A stretch of 64,000 nucleotides of DNA from Taeniopygia guttata (lineage: Eukaryota > Chordata > Aves > Passeriformes > Estrildidae): positions 23,339,810 through 23,403,809 of the forward strand of contig NC_133063.1 of NCBI RefSeq assembly GCF_048771995.1, read 5' to 3'. The position numbers and the translations under genes were made by a program. This document shows, in pieces, positions 1 through 14,610 of the stretch. Every line of letters starts with the position of its first letter. Position 1 is the stretch's first letter. Below the pieces are notes generated by a model. The model made no database searches. It worked only from the letters and a program-made list of their open reading frames with translations, and was not told the origin of the DNA.

Positions 1-62
1 GTGTATATTTTCATTTTATATATTTTCATATCTTCATTTTATATATTTTCATATATTTTCCA
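1..62. repeat. AT-rich short tandem repeat
   Basis: Imperfect copies of TATATATTTTCAT-like units run from the window edge to about 62; it may extend upstream. Confidence 0.7.
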
Positions 63-3000
63 CTGAATAGTCAGAAGTTTAGTGCTTCAATTTTGGAGCA
101 AGCTTTTATATTCAGCTTCAGGGTGATGTGGGTCTTTTTTTCCTTTTCTTTTTAAGCTATTAACTTGGAAATTAATTTGAGATGGCAAGCACCTTTGCAT
201 CTCATATATATTGGTTTTAGAAGAAGTTTCACTGTTCATACTGCTGTGGCTCTTTTGACTGGGCTTCCTAACATGAGCTACCTTGCTTGTAACATAAACC
301 TCTAAAGAGTTGGAGGGTACAGTCTTCTGCTTTTGTTGAGCTATGATTTTTAGCTCCTCTTTTTCTCTGTATTTATGCATGGGTGAGTGCTGCTAGTGTC
401 CATTGGAGATATAATACTGGTCTCAACAGAGGATCAACATTGTTATGGCTTTCTACATTGATGCTGATAGCAGGAACTTAACTGAGTTGTCTGTGATAAA
501 GGCAAGTCTCCAGCTATTTTTTACTTCTCTCTCTGCATTTTCTCTGAAGTGTATGTAGAATATACAAAAAGATACTGGGATGGAGGGCAATACACTATTG
601 CTGCTTAGACCAATGGTTTTGAAACCATTTATGTACGGAAAATTTTCTATGAAAAGAAATGGTGTGAAGCATCTGAGGGAATTTGCACTTGTGCTTGAAA
701 AGAGAGCCATAAAAAGTGCTTTTTTGAAATAAGAGTGCAAAATTTGGTTGGCAAGACCAAATGACATCTAGTTGTGAAAGTGGTTGGCCCAGCAGTGTTC
801 TTAACCTACGCATATGATGATCAGAACTTTCAGCTTAAGTGTGAAAAGCATAACTATTTCACAAGGCCTTGATTAATGTTAGAATTCAAACAATGACACT
901 GATCAACTGCTGACCTATTTGTGTGCAAAATGAAGAGATGGTAGTTCAGTTTTCTGGAAACAGCCAAAATCATCTTATTCAGCTGTCTTTGGGCCATATC
1001 ATGTCACTGCTAGTAATATGTCCCAGAGTTTTGTCCTTCCTAAGTGATCTACTGACTAACAGTCATGGAAGTTGGAAGAGACACAATACCAGGATAAACA
1101 CCTTGTTTCACAGCATGTCCGTTTATATTATGCCTGAGCTTTAATATTAGCTGGACTTTAGGTTTTTTTGTGAACACTGTTTTATCCCCTAGTGCAGAAG
1201 AACATTCTACAGTTAAAACGCTTCTGTGACTTGAAGATAATATCTCTATGCGATGGTGTCAGTGCATGCAAATAGAGAAAACAGAAATGCTTATAAAATC
1301 ACTGCCCGACAGTATTGCTTCTTCACCTGTGACTCCTGACAGATCTTGCAGATATGAGAAGATTTCATTAATGAATTCAAGCTATGATATTTGTAATTTT
1401 AAGTCTCATCACAATCAATAGAATCAGGATTCAGTGTAGGGTTTTTTCTGCACAGTAGCACACTCACTGCCTCTGTGACAACCCGCATTTCTTTCTGAGC
1501 AAATGGAAACCTAGTAGCACAAGCCTCAGGAAGTTGTTAAGCAATTAAAGGCTTCTCTCTCAGCACATTGCATGGTTACCATAGTATCCTTTGCCTCAAA
1601 GCCTTTACTGATGATGTCAGTATGCATACAGGGGCTGTTCATAGCATCTACGTGAACATTATTTGACTCTCACTAAAGATCATAAGCTTCTCTCCATACA
1701 TTCTGTAATCCAGTGTTATTTTACTAATTCATGAGACTGGAAGGTAAGTGACTTTTGCTTCATATTTAATAGTTTTTATGTATCCTCATGATGAAGTTTC
1801 AGTGTTGCCTTTTTTTTTTATTCCCTTGCATTGTTCACTAAATTCATAAAGTATGTTTTAGATGAACCAATTGCATAGCTTAGTGTAATTTAAATGTAAT
1901 GACAAAGTCTAGGTAATTTTCATAAATATAAAAAAAAGATAAAGTAAAAATCCCTGAAGTAAAAAACCCTGACTTATTATATAGTTAAAGGTTTTTAGAA
2001 ATTAAAATTTACAGAGATATATTTTTACTTATAGATCCATTTATGTAATGGGGATTATTACCTAAGAGAAACATGTTCACTTAAAAAAAATATTATTGAA
2101 GCAAAAATTCAGCAATTAACACCCATCTTATATTAAATAAGGGCTTTGATATGGCAAGAAATTCTACATTAAAGTAATATGTACTGTACAAGTCCACCAA
2201 TGTACCTCTTTCTTCCATGCATATACAGTATGCAAGTAACTTTTCTTAACCTGTACCTCTTTTCTGGTTTTTGTTCATAACATTCCTTGGCTTATTTAGA
2301 CATTTAAGTCTGTTTTGGGGAAAGGGGGTCTCTATTGATGTTTCTTAAGCAAAATGCTTAGTATGTACTGACTCATTTGGCAGTTTTTAATGTTATTAAT
2401 TGCAATAGACGTGGTGCATTAGAGGAATAGGAAAGACAGTCTAGTGACAATACTGTGCCTTTTGAGTATCTTTAATTCCTTGTGGACTGAGGATTTTTTT
2501 GCTTTCTAGTATAAAGATATATATGTTCTTTCTTTTCTCTCTTGACTGCCTAGCTGTTAGTTTGGACAATAATATAGAAAAGAATAATACTTTAGATAAC
2601 CGAAAACTACCTTTCCAGTTCTGATACCTATTAACTTTGATATTTAGCACTTAAAAAAATAAAGTCTGTTTATGTATTTAATGCAATTTTTGATTGTTCA
2701 CAGGTCTTCCTTTATGGTTTTAGGAATTGTGCATATTATCTGTTTTAGCTTAGGAGGTTAGACTAGGGGATTTTTGTTCATTCTTTTTTGTTTGGTTGGT
2801 TTTTTGTTCACTGTTTTTTTGTTTGATTAGTTTTCAGTTTGGTGTGTTAGACGCAATCAACCAGTATGCAATATATGTGTTTCTTTAATGAATGTCTGTC
2901 TAATGATGTAGTAGTAGTTTGGAGTTGGGAGCTTCTTTTCATGTTTATTAATGGGTTTGATTTGTTCTTCCTCCCACCAAGTCCTTTCACTCCAAGTTCA

Positions 3001-6000
3001 GGTTTCACATTCAAACAGCTCATTACAAAAACAGGGTTTCTGTTGTTTTTTCACTATAATCCTGTAGGTCATTTATAGGGGTGCATGTTTGGGTGCACTC
3101 TTGAGATCTTCCATTATAGTGGTGTCATTAATCATTGTAGTTTTTCTCTGTTCTGAGCAGAAACCAAGCAGGATTACAGGAGGACTGAGGGGAAAGGATA
3201 AGAACTACTTTAAAGAAAGAAACATTTGTGTTTTTTTCAAATAATACTGTGGTACTGACATATAGAAGGACATCACAGAATTAGAGGAGTATTAAAAAGA
3301 TGAAGATGAGACACAATTGCCTTAAATGTGGGCTGAAGGAGAAGTTCTTGAAGGAAAAAAACAAGGTACCCTTGAACAGGGTAAATTGGGAATTCTTTCA
3401 GAATTTTATGTAATCTAACAAGAGAACAGATAAGAACATCAAAGATAATGCTAAAAATTTTTTAAGATGCTAAGTTAATTCAATGCTGAAAAGAATAGTC
3501 TTGCTCTCCTGGTGCTCTTTTCTCCCTGCAGCGGTCATGGGATGAGTTTGTGTGGTGGCTTGATACAACATAAACCTAGTCTGTAGCAAAGAGCTTTTCC
3601 ACCAACCAGCAAGATGAACCCATCCCCCTGGAATCTGTGGACTCAGAAAGTCTGTCACAGTAGAGAAGACTGGTTTAATTGCCCTGCAAAGCATTAGCTC
3701 TGATCATATTCTGCTATATCAACTTAGCCATAAGTACAGCTGTACCTTAAAATCATGGTGGGTTTTTATGGAGTTTAAAATCTCCCTGTTCAAAACAACT
3801 GTGAGAGAAAATAGCTGGTTGGCACATGAGATTTTGTGGTCAGTTTTTGAATATTGTCCCTCATATTTAGGGAAGTTACTATTCAGATAGAAATCCTAGA
3901 TAAATTTCTGACCTTGTTTGGACAAGGAAATTGAGTTTAAGACCTGACGCTAAGAATGTGCTGGTTTTAAATTAGGATGCCTCCCCCTCTACCTCCCTCG
4001 TTGCCCCATGGCTGGTCATGTGTACAGTTACACATGTGTTTTGTCTGCATGGTGGGGATGTATGCTTAACTTCACCATGGTTGGATGTGGGAGCTGAGAC
4101 CACCTTGCCTTTCTTGGTCTGCATGATCTGGCCAGACTTTCTTCCATTACCAAACCTTAAGCATTTTTGCATAGTTATATATTTAAAGCATGCAGCATGT
4201 CTTTGCACAGAAGTTAATAATAATGGAGGAAATGCATAATTTTTCAGAATCAATAAAGTTTACTCAATTGTGTCCTATGTCTTCTGACATTATTTGTACA
4301 CATGCATGTGGAATGGGGTGATGAAGGCTCTGTGGTTTGCCTGGTATTTCAGTCAATAGGAGAAAAAATGTGCCCTAAGGAGAAAAAATGTTCCCTAATC
4401 TTGCTAGAATTTGCTTACAGAAAAGTACCTAATATTTTTGTTCTGACAAGATTTAATTACTGGTAGATAAGCATTCATGTATTTCTGTAAGATTGGATAA
4501 TTTAATCATAAATGTTGAAGATGTAGAAAAATCCATAAGCAACTGTGCAACAGCTGTATCTTTTTTGTCTTTTCCTGCCCCTACATTATTCTAAAAATCA
4601 TACTTCAGCTGTGCCCCAGAGATACAGTGATTCCACTCAGTACCTGTATGAAATCTCCATAATTTTTTTTTGTATCTCTTTTTTTTATTAAGTGCTTTTC
4701 TTTGCTCGGACCCATGTGCACATGTTTGTTTAAATCTATGTAGTAATAATAATAAATCAGGTGGAACTGTTAGATAGAAAGAACTGACATTCACCTGAAT
4801 GGATTTCCAAAGTTCAAGGCTTTTATAAATCTGTTCCACGTTGACTGGTAACTAACATATTGTTTTCCAAAATTCTATTCTCCTGTTATGAAAATACTGC
4901 CTTTTGGTGTTGGGAATATTGTCATATCCTGTGAATATGAAAATTTTGTAGTGACAGGTGGCTTAGATAGTCTTTAAGAGGAAAAAGCTATAAAGCTAAG
5001 TATACAACAAAAATAATAGTGTGCTAAGAAAAACATTTTAGCATTCTCCAGAGCTTGTGTTAGTCTGAATTGGCTGGTTTGTCTCTGCTGTGTTTATGTA
5101 CAACATCTAATTCTGGAGAATTTTTTTTTTTAACCAAGAGACTCCCTTGATTCAGTGTGTTCTATACATGGGGGAAATGGGACTTCATTGATACTTTTTT
5201 TCTTAGAATTTCATTTTGAGCTTCTTCATTTGTACATGCAAACATGTATATGTTCTGTTGTGCTTTTTAATCCCCCTATTCCATATCCTTCATGTTCAGG
5301 ATTTTTTTTACATTATATTGGGTTTTTTCCCTGAATAAAGGTCAAAATTTTGAAGCTGCCTGATTGTTTTGCCTTCTTATTTGCAATCTTTTGAGTATTT
5401 AACTTAAGAATAGAAGCATTTGTTGTGCATCTAGAAGAGGCATTAATTTATTCTTCAGTAAAAATAGTGTTGTTTCTAAGTTACATCATGTGTAAGTTAC
5501 CTCAGGCCGTAGGTGAGCGTTCGTGTGGTTGGTTTGGGTTTTTTTAAACAGTGCTATTTTTATATTATTTTATATGTACTGGAATTAGTATTGAAGTAAA
5601 TTATTTCATTTGGAGGTGCTGTTGGACTCTTGGCTGAAAACAACTTTTATCTTCTTCATTGAAAGCTGCACATTACACCAGGCCTGAATCTTACTTTCAC
5701 TTTTCTGGATGTATACCTGTAAGCTCTTTATGGTGGGGAAAGGGTGAGAGTCAAAAGGTAGCTTTAAGTCTAGAACTAAGCCAGTCCATCTGGTTTTCGA
5801 CAGGGTTGAAAGTCTTGGACCTTCTTGCAAGGTTTTCATGTTGACTTCATTACTTGCTGAGACAGTCTGGAAGTGTTTGTCTTGTTTTAGAGCCAAGTGG
5901 TAGAAGTAGGCTGGTGAATCTTTTTACTTGATGTAAGGAATCTCTCACCAACTTTTGTCCTTACAATACACCTGAAAGAAGCTTTAGTGTGTGAGAAGCA

Positions 6001-9000
6001 CAGTGGATCCATCACTTGTGAAGAAAGGTCAGACTGCTACAAGAAAACAGAACTGTTAGAACCATTGTACTATTTCTAGACTGGTTTGTTTGTTTGTTCT
6101 TTAACTAAAAAATTAACATAGTTTGAAGGTTGTAATTTATACCATAGTGCTTTCTTAGAGAAATCTCTGCAGAAGTGGTATGTGTATTTAAAGGGAAAAA
6201 AGGAAAAAGCTCTTCAGAAAAGTACTGTAGAACTGTACTGTAGAAGTGTTGCCACATTCTGGTGTTTAAAGAAGTCTATACAGTCCATCAGAAGGAATGT
6301 CACAGTACAAATTTCCTTGAGGTTTTCGTACAAAATCTAGATTAAATTTGAACCACTCTGGTTCACTCCTTTTCCTTTTTGAAGAAACCTACCTGCAAAT
6401 GGGAATGCCTTAGGAGTTCCCTGGCTGACAACTCTTTGAGTTTAGCCTGACTGCCAGCTCAGGTATTCACTGCAGTAGACTTTTTGGATATGGTAACTGT
6501 TCAGTGTATGACCAAATTAGTGTGGAGTGCTTTTTCTTAGGCTTATTCCCCATCCTGGGCCACACAGATGAATTCACAAAAGAATCCTGGAACAACTTAT
6601 CAGTTTTTCTGAGTATGAATCAGTGCAGTTTTGCAAAACTGCTAAAAATAGTAGCTGTTTCCTCTTCTAAACTCACCAGATTCTTAAGGATCAATGGCTT
6701 TGCAGGGGAGATAAAAGGCTGATTCAGTTTCTTCTTTTGTGTGAGGGTCATCTGGCATCATCAAAGAAAAACAGAGGAACCCAAACAGCTAAGCATGCCA
6801 TCCATTCTATTAAAGACACAAAAGGGAGAAAGATACTTGGTCCCAAAGTTGTGATTTCAGGAAATCTTGGAAAGAGGACTGTCTGGTTTCATGTATATTT
6901 GTGTCAAATAGCAAATTATGCATCTTGGGACATAAGAAAGCCGTGTAAGGCCATCTTGTTTGGGGCAGTAAAAGAGTTGTAACCTGTTTCTTTTATCCTA
7001 AGGTGATACTTTGCAATTTCTTTGGTTTAGGAAAAACGTTTTTTGAGTTTGTTTTAATGCAAATTGGTTTTTCAACTCATCAGGCTAAAAAAGAAAGAAA
7101 AATCACAAAGCAGTTCTGTTCTTGAGAGCTTATGAGGCTTTATAAATACATTCTCTTTCAATTAGAAGTAAGTTTGAAAGTGTATTTTATTTTACTTGTT
7201 GGTTACAGTAGTTCATCCATGAATAGAAGTTACCTTGTAAAAACTACAAGTTGTAAGTATTGTATTTCTGTTTGTCTGTAACTAAAATGAGATCTTGTAG
7301 CTGGGAAATACTCCACCTGACAGTCAACTCCAGGGTAAGATTTTTGAAGTGTCCAGTTTAATTGTGGTGTGTACTTTCTCTGGTGAGCTTTATTGAGGGC
7401 AGCATGACTTTGCAAGAACTGATGTGATGATTTGTTGCAGGCAGTACTCGGGTATGGGCAGGCTTGATTTTAGTTCTTGACAGGGTTACAGAGGGCCTTG
7501 CATGAACATGTGATGTGGTTCCCAATCTGTAGTGAATTAGCTACTGCCTTGTATCATGAAAGCACTAGGAATGGAATTCCATGGAAGCACTTGTGAATTA
7601 GTCTTTTAAGATATATCTATATTATATATAGCGTATATGTGATACCCACATTCATAGCGAAGTATATAAAGTGCTAGTTTGTGTACTCTTCATCCTTGGT
7701 GTTCTTTAGGAATGGTTTTCTAGTATCAGTTTTTTCTTACCCTTATTTATGTGTCAGAGCGCTCTAATTTCCTCTTCAAGTGTGATTGAATATTGTACAG
7801 TTCTTTGTTATGTTTAAGAGATGTATGTTACATCTTTTATCTTTCAGTGTTTCATTAGGTTTATGTGGGACAACAGAGTATAAGATTCTTCATTGTCAAT
7901 GTAGCATTAAAAGCTTTATTGGTGAAGTTTGGAGAAGAATGTTTCAAAAAGGAAGATAAATACCCAAGTATAATATTTTTTTTTTTTACTTAAGTTTAAA
8001 CTATAAGCTTCCATTTTTATTTTATGAGTGAGAGTTTAAGAAGACATTTTCAACATCTACATTTACAGAAAACTATTATTTTCAGGAAGCTGTTAAACTT
8101 TATCAATATTTCAATATTTTAACCATTTCCTCTGTGAGCAGTACCCTATGACTACCATGGATAACCTCCTTTAGTTAAAAGAGTTTTTATCTTTTAATGT
8201 TACATAATTGAGGAGCCATTGGAGGTGTGGATGTTTTTGCTATAGTAATTAAAACACAGATGGAGCTTGTAGGTGAAGAATGTCTGAGTGGCAGTCAGTA
8301 TTACTCGGTGCTGAGCATGAGCTAACAACCAAGCAACAAACTAAAAATACTCTTCAGTGAAGTCAGCTAGCTGCTAGAAAGATGAAGATATGTCTGTTGT
8401 CCTGGAGGTACCATACACAGACAAGCATTACATTTGTTGTGTGGGATGTACAAGAGAGCATGGGGAAAAAAAAAGTGATTTCTCACTTTTAATATGATTA
8501 GTTATAGCTATCAATGAAATGCATTTTTGGGAATGTTCTAGTAAGATTATTTTGAACAAGAAAACAATTTAGCCTTTTTTTATTATATTTAAAAGTTGGT
8601 TTTGCATCTCATATATAAATAGATAAAATTTTGTGTTTAGCTGGCAGATTTGCATTGCAAAACAATTTTTTTTCAAATGTAAGTTGTCAGATTTTATTTT
8701 GTTGATTTATTTTATGGGCTATTATTTCTGCTCTAATTATTAGTTTGTATATTATGACTGACAAAACTGGAGATAGGGCTGCCACTGAATAGCTGGTTCC
8801 CCACTGTATTTGCTAATGGATCTTTAGGATTACTTTGTTGTTTAAAACCAACCAGTGCTTAGCAGGAAAACAAACTTCACATACATTCTGCATCTATTTT
8901 CAAGCAGCATCTTGAAAGAGCAGTTGTAACTGATGTCTTTTTGCTTAAATGTCTTTAACTGGATGGTGGGAAAAAACATAGTGCAAAGAGGTTTTGGTGT

Positions 9001-10265
9001 CAATCTGTTTTCTGCAGTACATCAGCAGTAGCTGCTAAAGCCCCCTGGAAAGCTGTCAGGCATTCTGTTTTGTACTTGTCAGTGTCATGATAAGGGAGAG
9101 CAGTACTGGCTTTTGTTCATGTAGTGCTAAATATAGCTTGTTTTAACACAGCTCTATTTTTTTTGGTGCTATTCATCACTTTTTTAGTCATTCTCCAAAG
9201 CAGTCATCAAATTCACTCAGCCCTCTCTGATTTCTAAATAACTTAAAGAAAGTGAAAGTGCTTTTCTTTGCAGTTTAATGCTAAATTGGACTTAATTATC
9301 TTTAGCCAAATACAGTGCCAAGACTGATAAATGATAGAGGAGTTTTGTCATCTGATACAAAACACTTGTGAAAATACAGGATAAGTAATGAGAGATTTTA
9401 TAGAATTTCCTGTTTTGAGGAAGGGATGGATAGGAAAGTTGGAACATATGGGGAAAGCAATAGATTATAGAATAAATTCTAAATTTACTAGAAAATGCTT
9501 GTTGCATCCTCTGTTCCTGTCTTTCCCTTTAAAAACCTTAATGGTAATTTCATATAAAGTATTAAAATCTGTTAAAACTGACAACAAATTTGAGATGGCT
9601 CAGTGAGTAGCCATGAGGTTTTGGATCAAGTTCTTATGTAGTGAGCATGTGACAAGGAAATGAAGATCACCTTCCACCTATGTTAAAAATGCGTGAAGAG
9701 TTCATGCAACTAGAGAGCATTAGGGCTTTTTTTTTTTTCTGTAGCACTTTTATGCTGCCTCAATGCTCTTCCTCCTTCACTTCTGTAAACTTGACCTATG
9801 TATGGAGTTGTCTCCTTATTTGAGTGCCTTTAAAAGGATCATGGAACCAGAGCAAGGAATAAAGGAGTCTGTGGTGTTTCTGAGCCATCTTGTAATAGTG
9901 ACACTGATGCCTGCTGCTCCAAAATTGCTTGTTTCTACTTGTTCCAGATAGTTTGCTATCCTTCATCAGGTTCCCTGTAGGAAACAAAAGCCATGTGACA
10001 CATAGTGGGATTTTGTTGATGTATTTTGTACAGTTACAGTGCTACTCGAGCCTTTATGATTGAAATTCCATGCAACTACAGTGCAAATGTGTAGCTCACG
10101 CTCCTAGCATCTTGACACAGCTTGTCTTGCGGTGTTTGGAGAACTTCTGCTCCTGCTGCGGTGCAATTACACCAAAAACTTTCAATCCTGTTGCTTCAGG
10201 TTGCTTATGTAGAGGAGGCAAGCAGTGCATACAGTCCTAAGCTGGGAGTTAAACTTCTGGGTGTG
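1..10265. other. Upstream noncoding region
   Basis: AT-rich spacer with scattered T-runs. All open frames are under 105 codons, without recognisable domains, and overlap on both strands. No CpG island, RNA gene or recent mobile element was seen. An upstream noncoding PAM exon could lie here but cannot be identified by eye. Confidence 0.6.
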
Positions 10266-10380
10266 CTCTGATGGCTCTCTACAACTACCTGAAAACAAGT
10301 TATAGTCAGGTGCCTGTCAGGTTTTTCTCCCAAATAACAAGTGATAGGACAAGAGGAAATTATCTAAAGAAGGGTGTGGT
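10266..10380 (+). mobile_element. CR1 LINE fragment (short, old)
   Basis: GGCTCTCTACAACTACCTGA and AACAAGTGATAGGACAAGAG are hallmark CR1 3'-region sequences. Only about 115 bp remain. Confidence 0.75.
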
Positions 10381-13300
10381 TAATTTCTATATCACGTGGT
10401 AGATGTGGAATCTTTGCCGATGATACACCACACCATTTCTTCCTTGAAGGCTTTAACTAGAAATGGCATTTATTAACTGTATTCCTGGTCTTTTCCTCAC
10501 AAACACTGTGATTTAAAGTAAACCATTACATAGTCATACAAAGGTGATTGTAAAAATGATATCAGAAGAACCTGGAAGTGCTTACTAGGCTGATACAAGT
10601 AGCTGTTAGAGTAATCCAGCTTTGAGGAGAGAAAATTGACACTGAAGTTTTCAAGCCTTATTGTCAGAAGAACGCATATATCTAAATTCCATACTCTTAT
10701 TTTAGAGTATTTTAACAAACTGTTGGCTAACACTTTGCAATGTCCTGATCATTGGATACAAAGTGCAGTTTAGACCATGGAGTTTCAGTGGTCAAGTTTT
10801 CCCCCACAATCACAGTTTCCAATTTCCTCTGTAGTAACCCCTTGAGTATCCCTGGCACATATTTGTATTTCATCATGACAGTGCAATTCCAACTTTCTTT
10901 TTCTTACCTTAAAATATCCAAATTTAAGTTTGCTGTGGAATTAGTGAGTCCTTTATTCAGAAGACAAGAATGCTGACCCTCAATCCCCATATTGCTGTGC
11001 CTGCCTCTCTCCTCATCAGGCATGTTGCCAGCAAGCACTGTCACTACTATGGATTGCTGTACCAGACTGTGTCTTTATACAAAGATAGATGTCCCTACAA
11101 AAAATTTTGCTGAGCAGATTGCTAAAAGGCAATCTGAAAGCCAGGTTTCTCATCTGGATTTTTTGATGGTAAGTTTTTATGGGTTTTGCTTAAAAACTAG
11201 CAGAAATTATTCTGCTTATGATGCAATTTATAAAATGTAACAGCTTTGCAGAGGCTACCCAACCCCTACCAAAATGTACTTGAGTAACAGACTTCTGATA
11301 TTACCCCTTCCTGCTGTTAAGTCTGATTCAAAAGTTGGATGTCTACTTCTGAAGGATAAAAGAAGACAGAAATCCAAGTTTGAGTCACTGAGGCTGTCAC
11401 CTTTGGTAAGAGCAAACAGCCATGTTTGAAAAAGAGCTGCGTATCACCAAACCTACAGCCCTATCTCGTGGGAGGGTTTGAAGGTATCCCTTGATTAGAA
11501 AAAAGGAAGGGAAGTATGGGATGTCATTTGGACCTGAGAAAAAGACAAATCTCTTCTTACTAGTGTGGATTTTCTCTTATGTAAGTAGTACCAACTATTT
11601 ACACTAACACTAAATGTCTTGAGTGTAGCTGAAAAATGCTGTGATGATTATACTGTTTCATGCAGAATTACTGTTATTCTTTATCATTTGGTCACCTGGC
11701 TTCCATCTTTGACTTCAGCTTTGATCTTCACCTCCCTATGCCATGTTCTTTAGTAGCTTGATTTCAAGTCTGAATTTCTGGAAGGCAGCTTGGGTGAAAA
11801 CGATGGATTTATGGTGTGTTTGTGGAACTTACACACATAATTTGAGAGTTAGGACAGGTAAGCTCCAAAGTGAGTTTGGAGTATGTATTATGTTTCCTGC
11901 CAAGGGATCATACCCTAATGCTTTCATACACACTTAAGAGTATCAGAAGTGGAACTAATGTGTAACACTAAACTCTTTCTCCCCTTTCCATCATGGCTGG
12001 ATTTTTTAGATCCCTGTTATATTAGTACTACCTTATTTTTATTTTACATTGATTTGTATTAGCTAGTGAAATAACCTGCCTTATACTAAACTGTCAATGG
12101 AATCCATTGGAAAAACAAGTGTTTCCCCACTTGAGATCATAATAGAGTTAAAACTTCCAACTGCTCTCAACAACAGAAGTAGGTACTGACTTTATGATAG
12201 TGTGTTTAGGCTGCTGATAGTTGACCTGCTGCTTCATTATCATAAACTGGGCAAATTTTGTTGTACAAATTTCTTGCTGTATTTTACACCAAAATGCATT
12301 TAAAAGTTTGCTTTATTTCTGTATTTTATCAATGGCTAAGGAGGACTTAAAATGTGACAATGAAACATTTTTGTGAATGATTTTTGGTGCTGACCTGAAA
12401 AATATTTCTTTTTGGAGGTTCTTTTACTTTGGTCTCAGCCTGAATACTTTAACTACTGCATCTCTGGAATTGGTTTCATTCAGTGTTTGGGCCTCAGGTT
12501 GAATAATTTCCTTGTGAGTAAAAATGTGTCTGAAACAAAAAGTAACTTAAGCTAAGTCTATGTAATGTTTTATATAGCACTTCAAATTGAGCATTTTGGA
12601 AAATTCTATAATGATCTTTTTTCTTTTCTTGTAAAAATGCATGTTTTTGACCCAGAAAGAAGAAAATTTAGGAAAACAAAATAGTGTATTTATAATATAC
12701 AGAGTAATAGACATACTAAAAAATTGTGTCCAAAGCATTGCATCCAAAAGTCCTACTCAAAATATTATCTGCTATTTCTATATAGTGTGACTTTTGTATT
12801 TTCTCTCCTCAAACCACACCCCTCACCTCCTGATAGCTTTGACCTTATGTCAGAAAAATCAGTCCTGTTGATTGGGGAACTGGGAATAGGGGATTTGGGC
12901 CTTCTTGCTAAAGAAACCAATTATGTGACCTAGGAGGTGCTAAAATGCTACTTTGACAAGTTACTGCATGCAAGGAAGTGAGTGGGTGTTGTATTTGGAA
13001 AAACTTCTAATAAGCACTGTAATACATAAGAAATCTTTAAATCGACTGATCTTACATTATCAAAAAATTTGTTGGTGTACCCTTAATAAGCATTAGTGTG
13101 TTAATTAAAAAATGTTTCCTTTTACTAGTTTAAAGCTTAATTTTTTACAGGTTTATAAAGTTCAGTAATGTGACAAGCTTGTAGTTGAACTAGACAAAAT
13201 AGAAATGAGTATAAATGAGTTTCTTCACGAATCTGATTTTGGAAGAACAGTCTTATCTGTAGTTTGTAGACATTTCATGCTACTGCATTAAGGAGAAATA

Positions 13301-14264
13301 TTAAAAATTATTCTTAATATTAATTAAGAATGGCAATTTTGTACAAATTTTTGATAGTAAAGTAGTTTTCTTAGCTTGTAATTGAACTAATGTCAAAATA
13401 GTTTTTCTGTATCGGAACTTGATTGTTAACATACACTTTTTTGCTTGTTTTTATTTTATGCTACAAATAGAAGTCATTGCCACATTTTCTTGCAAACATA
13501 CCTGTGTGTTTATGAGTTGGTGGTTATGTAGTTTGGCTCATAACTAGATTTCCAATGCATATGTTCATGGGTGAGTTTTTTTCATGAATGTTGGAACTGA
13601 ATTCACGAGATTAGACTTGTACTCATGTGAACAAATCCCATCTTTTCTGATAGGCTGTATTTTTAAGACTATTCATTATTCAGTATGATGATTGCTTTGA
13701 TGAATCTGGCATAAAAGAATTGTGACCAAAGTGTAGCTTGCTGATATTTTGCAGGAGGCTTGGATTTCCTTTCTCATGCTATTTAGTTTGAGTAGCTGAG
13801 TTGATTTTACACACTTCCTTTCTCAGATAAATGAAAATCTTGCTTCAAGACTTCATCTTCTCTTTGAGTAAGAAATTTGTTTTGGTATGTGAAAGGGATG
13901 TGTCCATGGGCTTGCAGAAATTATGATATCCTTTCATAGTTTGTGATAATTATTTTATTTTCATTGTTTTAAAACCATTAGTCATGCCGTTGCCCTTAAT
14001 CTTGATAAGATTTGTTCCTGTCCTCTTTTGACAAGCCCAGAAACATGGTGGATCTCATTCTTTCTTCTGTAGAAGTATTTGTTTTGTTTCCTGTTTTGGC
14101 TAGGAATTCATGTACTGGCTGAGTACTAGTAAGCTTTTTGTTACTACTTATAGACTTTGTTGGAGTAGCAAAATATTGTGACACGGGTACAATAAATGAT
14201 TTTTAAAATCTGTGACTCAAGGTGGGTATTTTGGGTTTTAGTTTTCATCATAGCTGTTCTTGCA
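10381..14264. other. Noncoding spacer
   Basis: AT-rich, no recognisable gene or repeat other than short A or T runs. A perfect 9-base inverted repeat (ATTCTTAAT...ATTAAGAAT) lies near 13311-13332. Confidence 0.55.
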
Positions 14265-14610
14265 AGAATCACAGAATATGAGGTTGGAAGGGGACTGTAA
14301 GGATCATCTGATCCATCCTTCCTGGCAAAAGCGTGGTCCAGTCAAGATTACCAGCACCTTGTCCAGAGGGATCTTAAAAGAGTCCAACATTGGGAAATCC
14401 ACCATATCCAAGGGGTGATTATTTCAAGGGCTGATTGTTCTCATTATGACAAATGTTCCTTTGTGTCCAATGGAATCTTCCCAGGAGTAACTTTTACCCA
14501 TTACTGCTTGTCTTTTCCTTGTGAAAGAGGGGTCTCCTTTGTAGCCCACAGTGATAAGAATTCCTGCAAACATTCTTTTCTCAAGGCTGAACAAGTGTGG
14601 TGGTCCCTGT
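14265..14610 (-). mobile_element. CR1 LINE 3' region, reverse orientation
   Basis: It opens AGAATCACAGAATATGAGGT TGGAAGGGGAC, the reverse complement of the CR1 3' tail. It then continues through TTGTCCAGAGGGATCTTAAA, ACATTGGGAAATCCACCA and TTTTCTCAAGGCTGAACAAG. The 141-codon frame 14415-14840 lies largely on it and is not a gene. Right edge uncertain; a GC-richer stretch follows to about 14780. Confidence 0.8.

Noticed and set aside
3972-4253. Lysine-rich 93-codon minus-strand frame
   Set aside because: No family could be recognised, and an equally long frame exists on the other strand.
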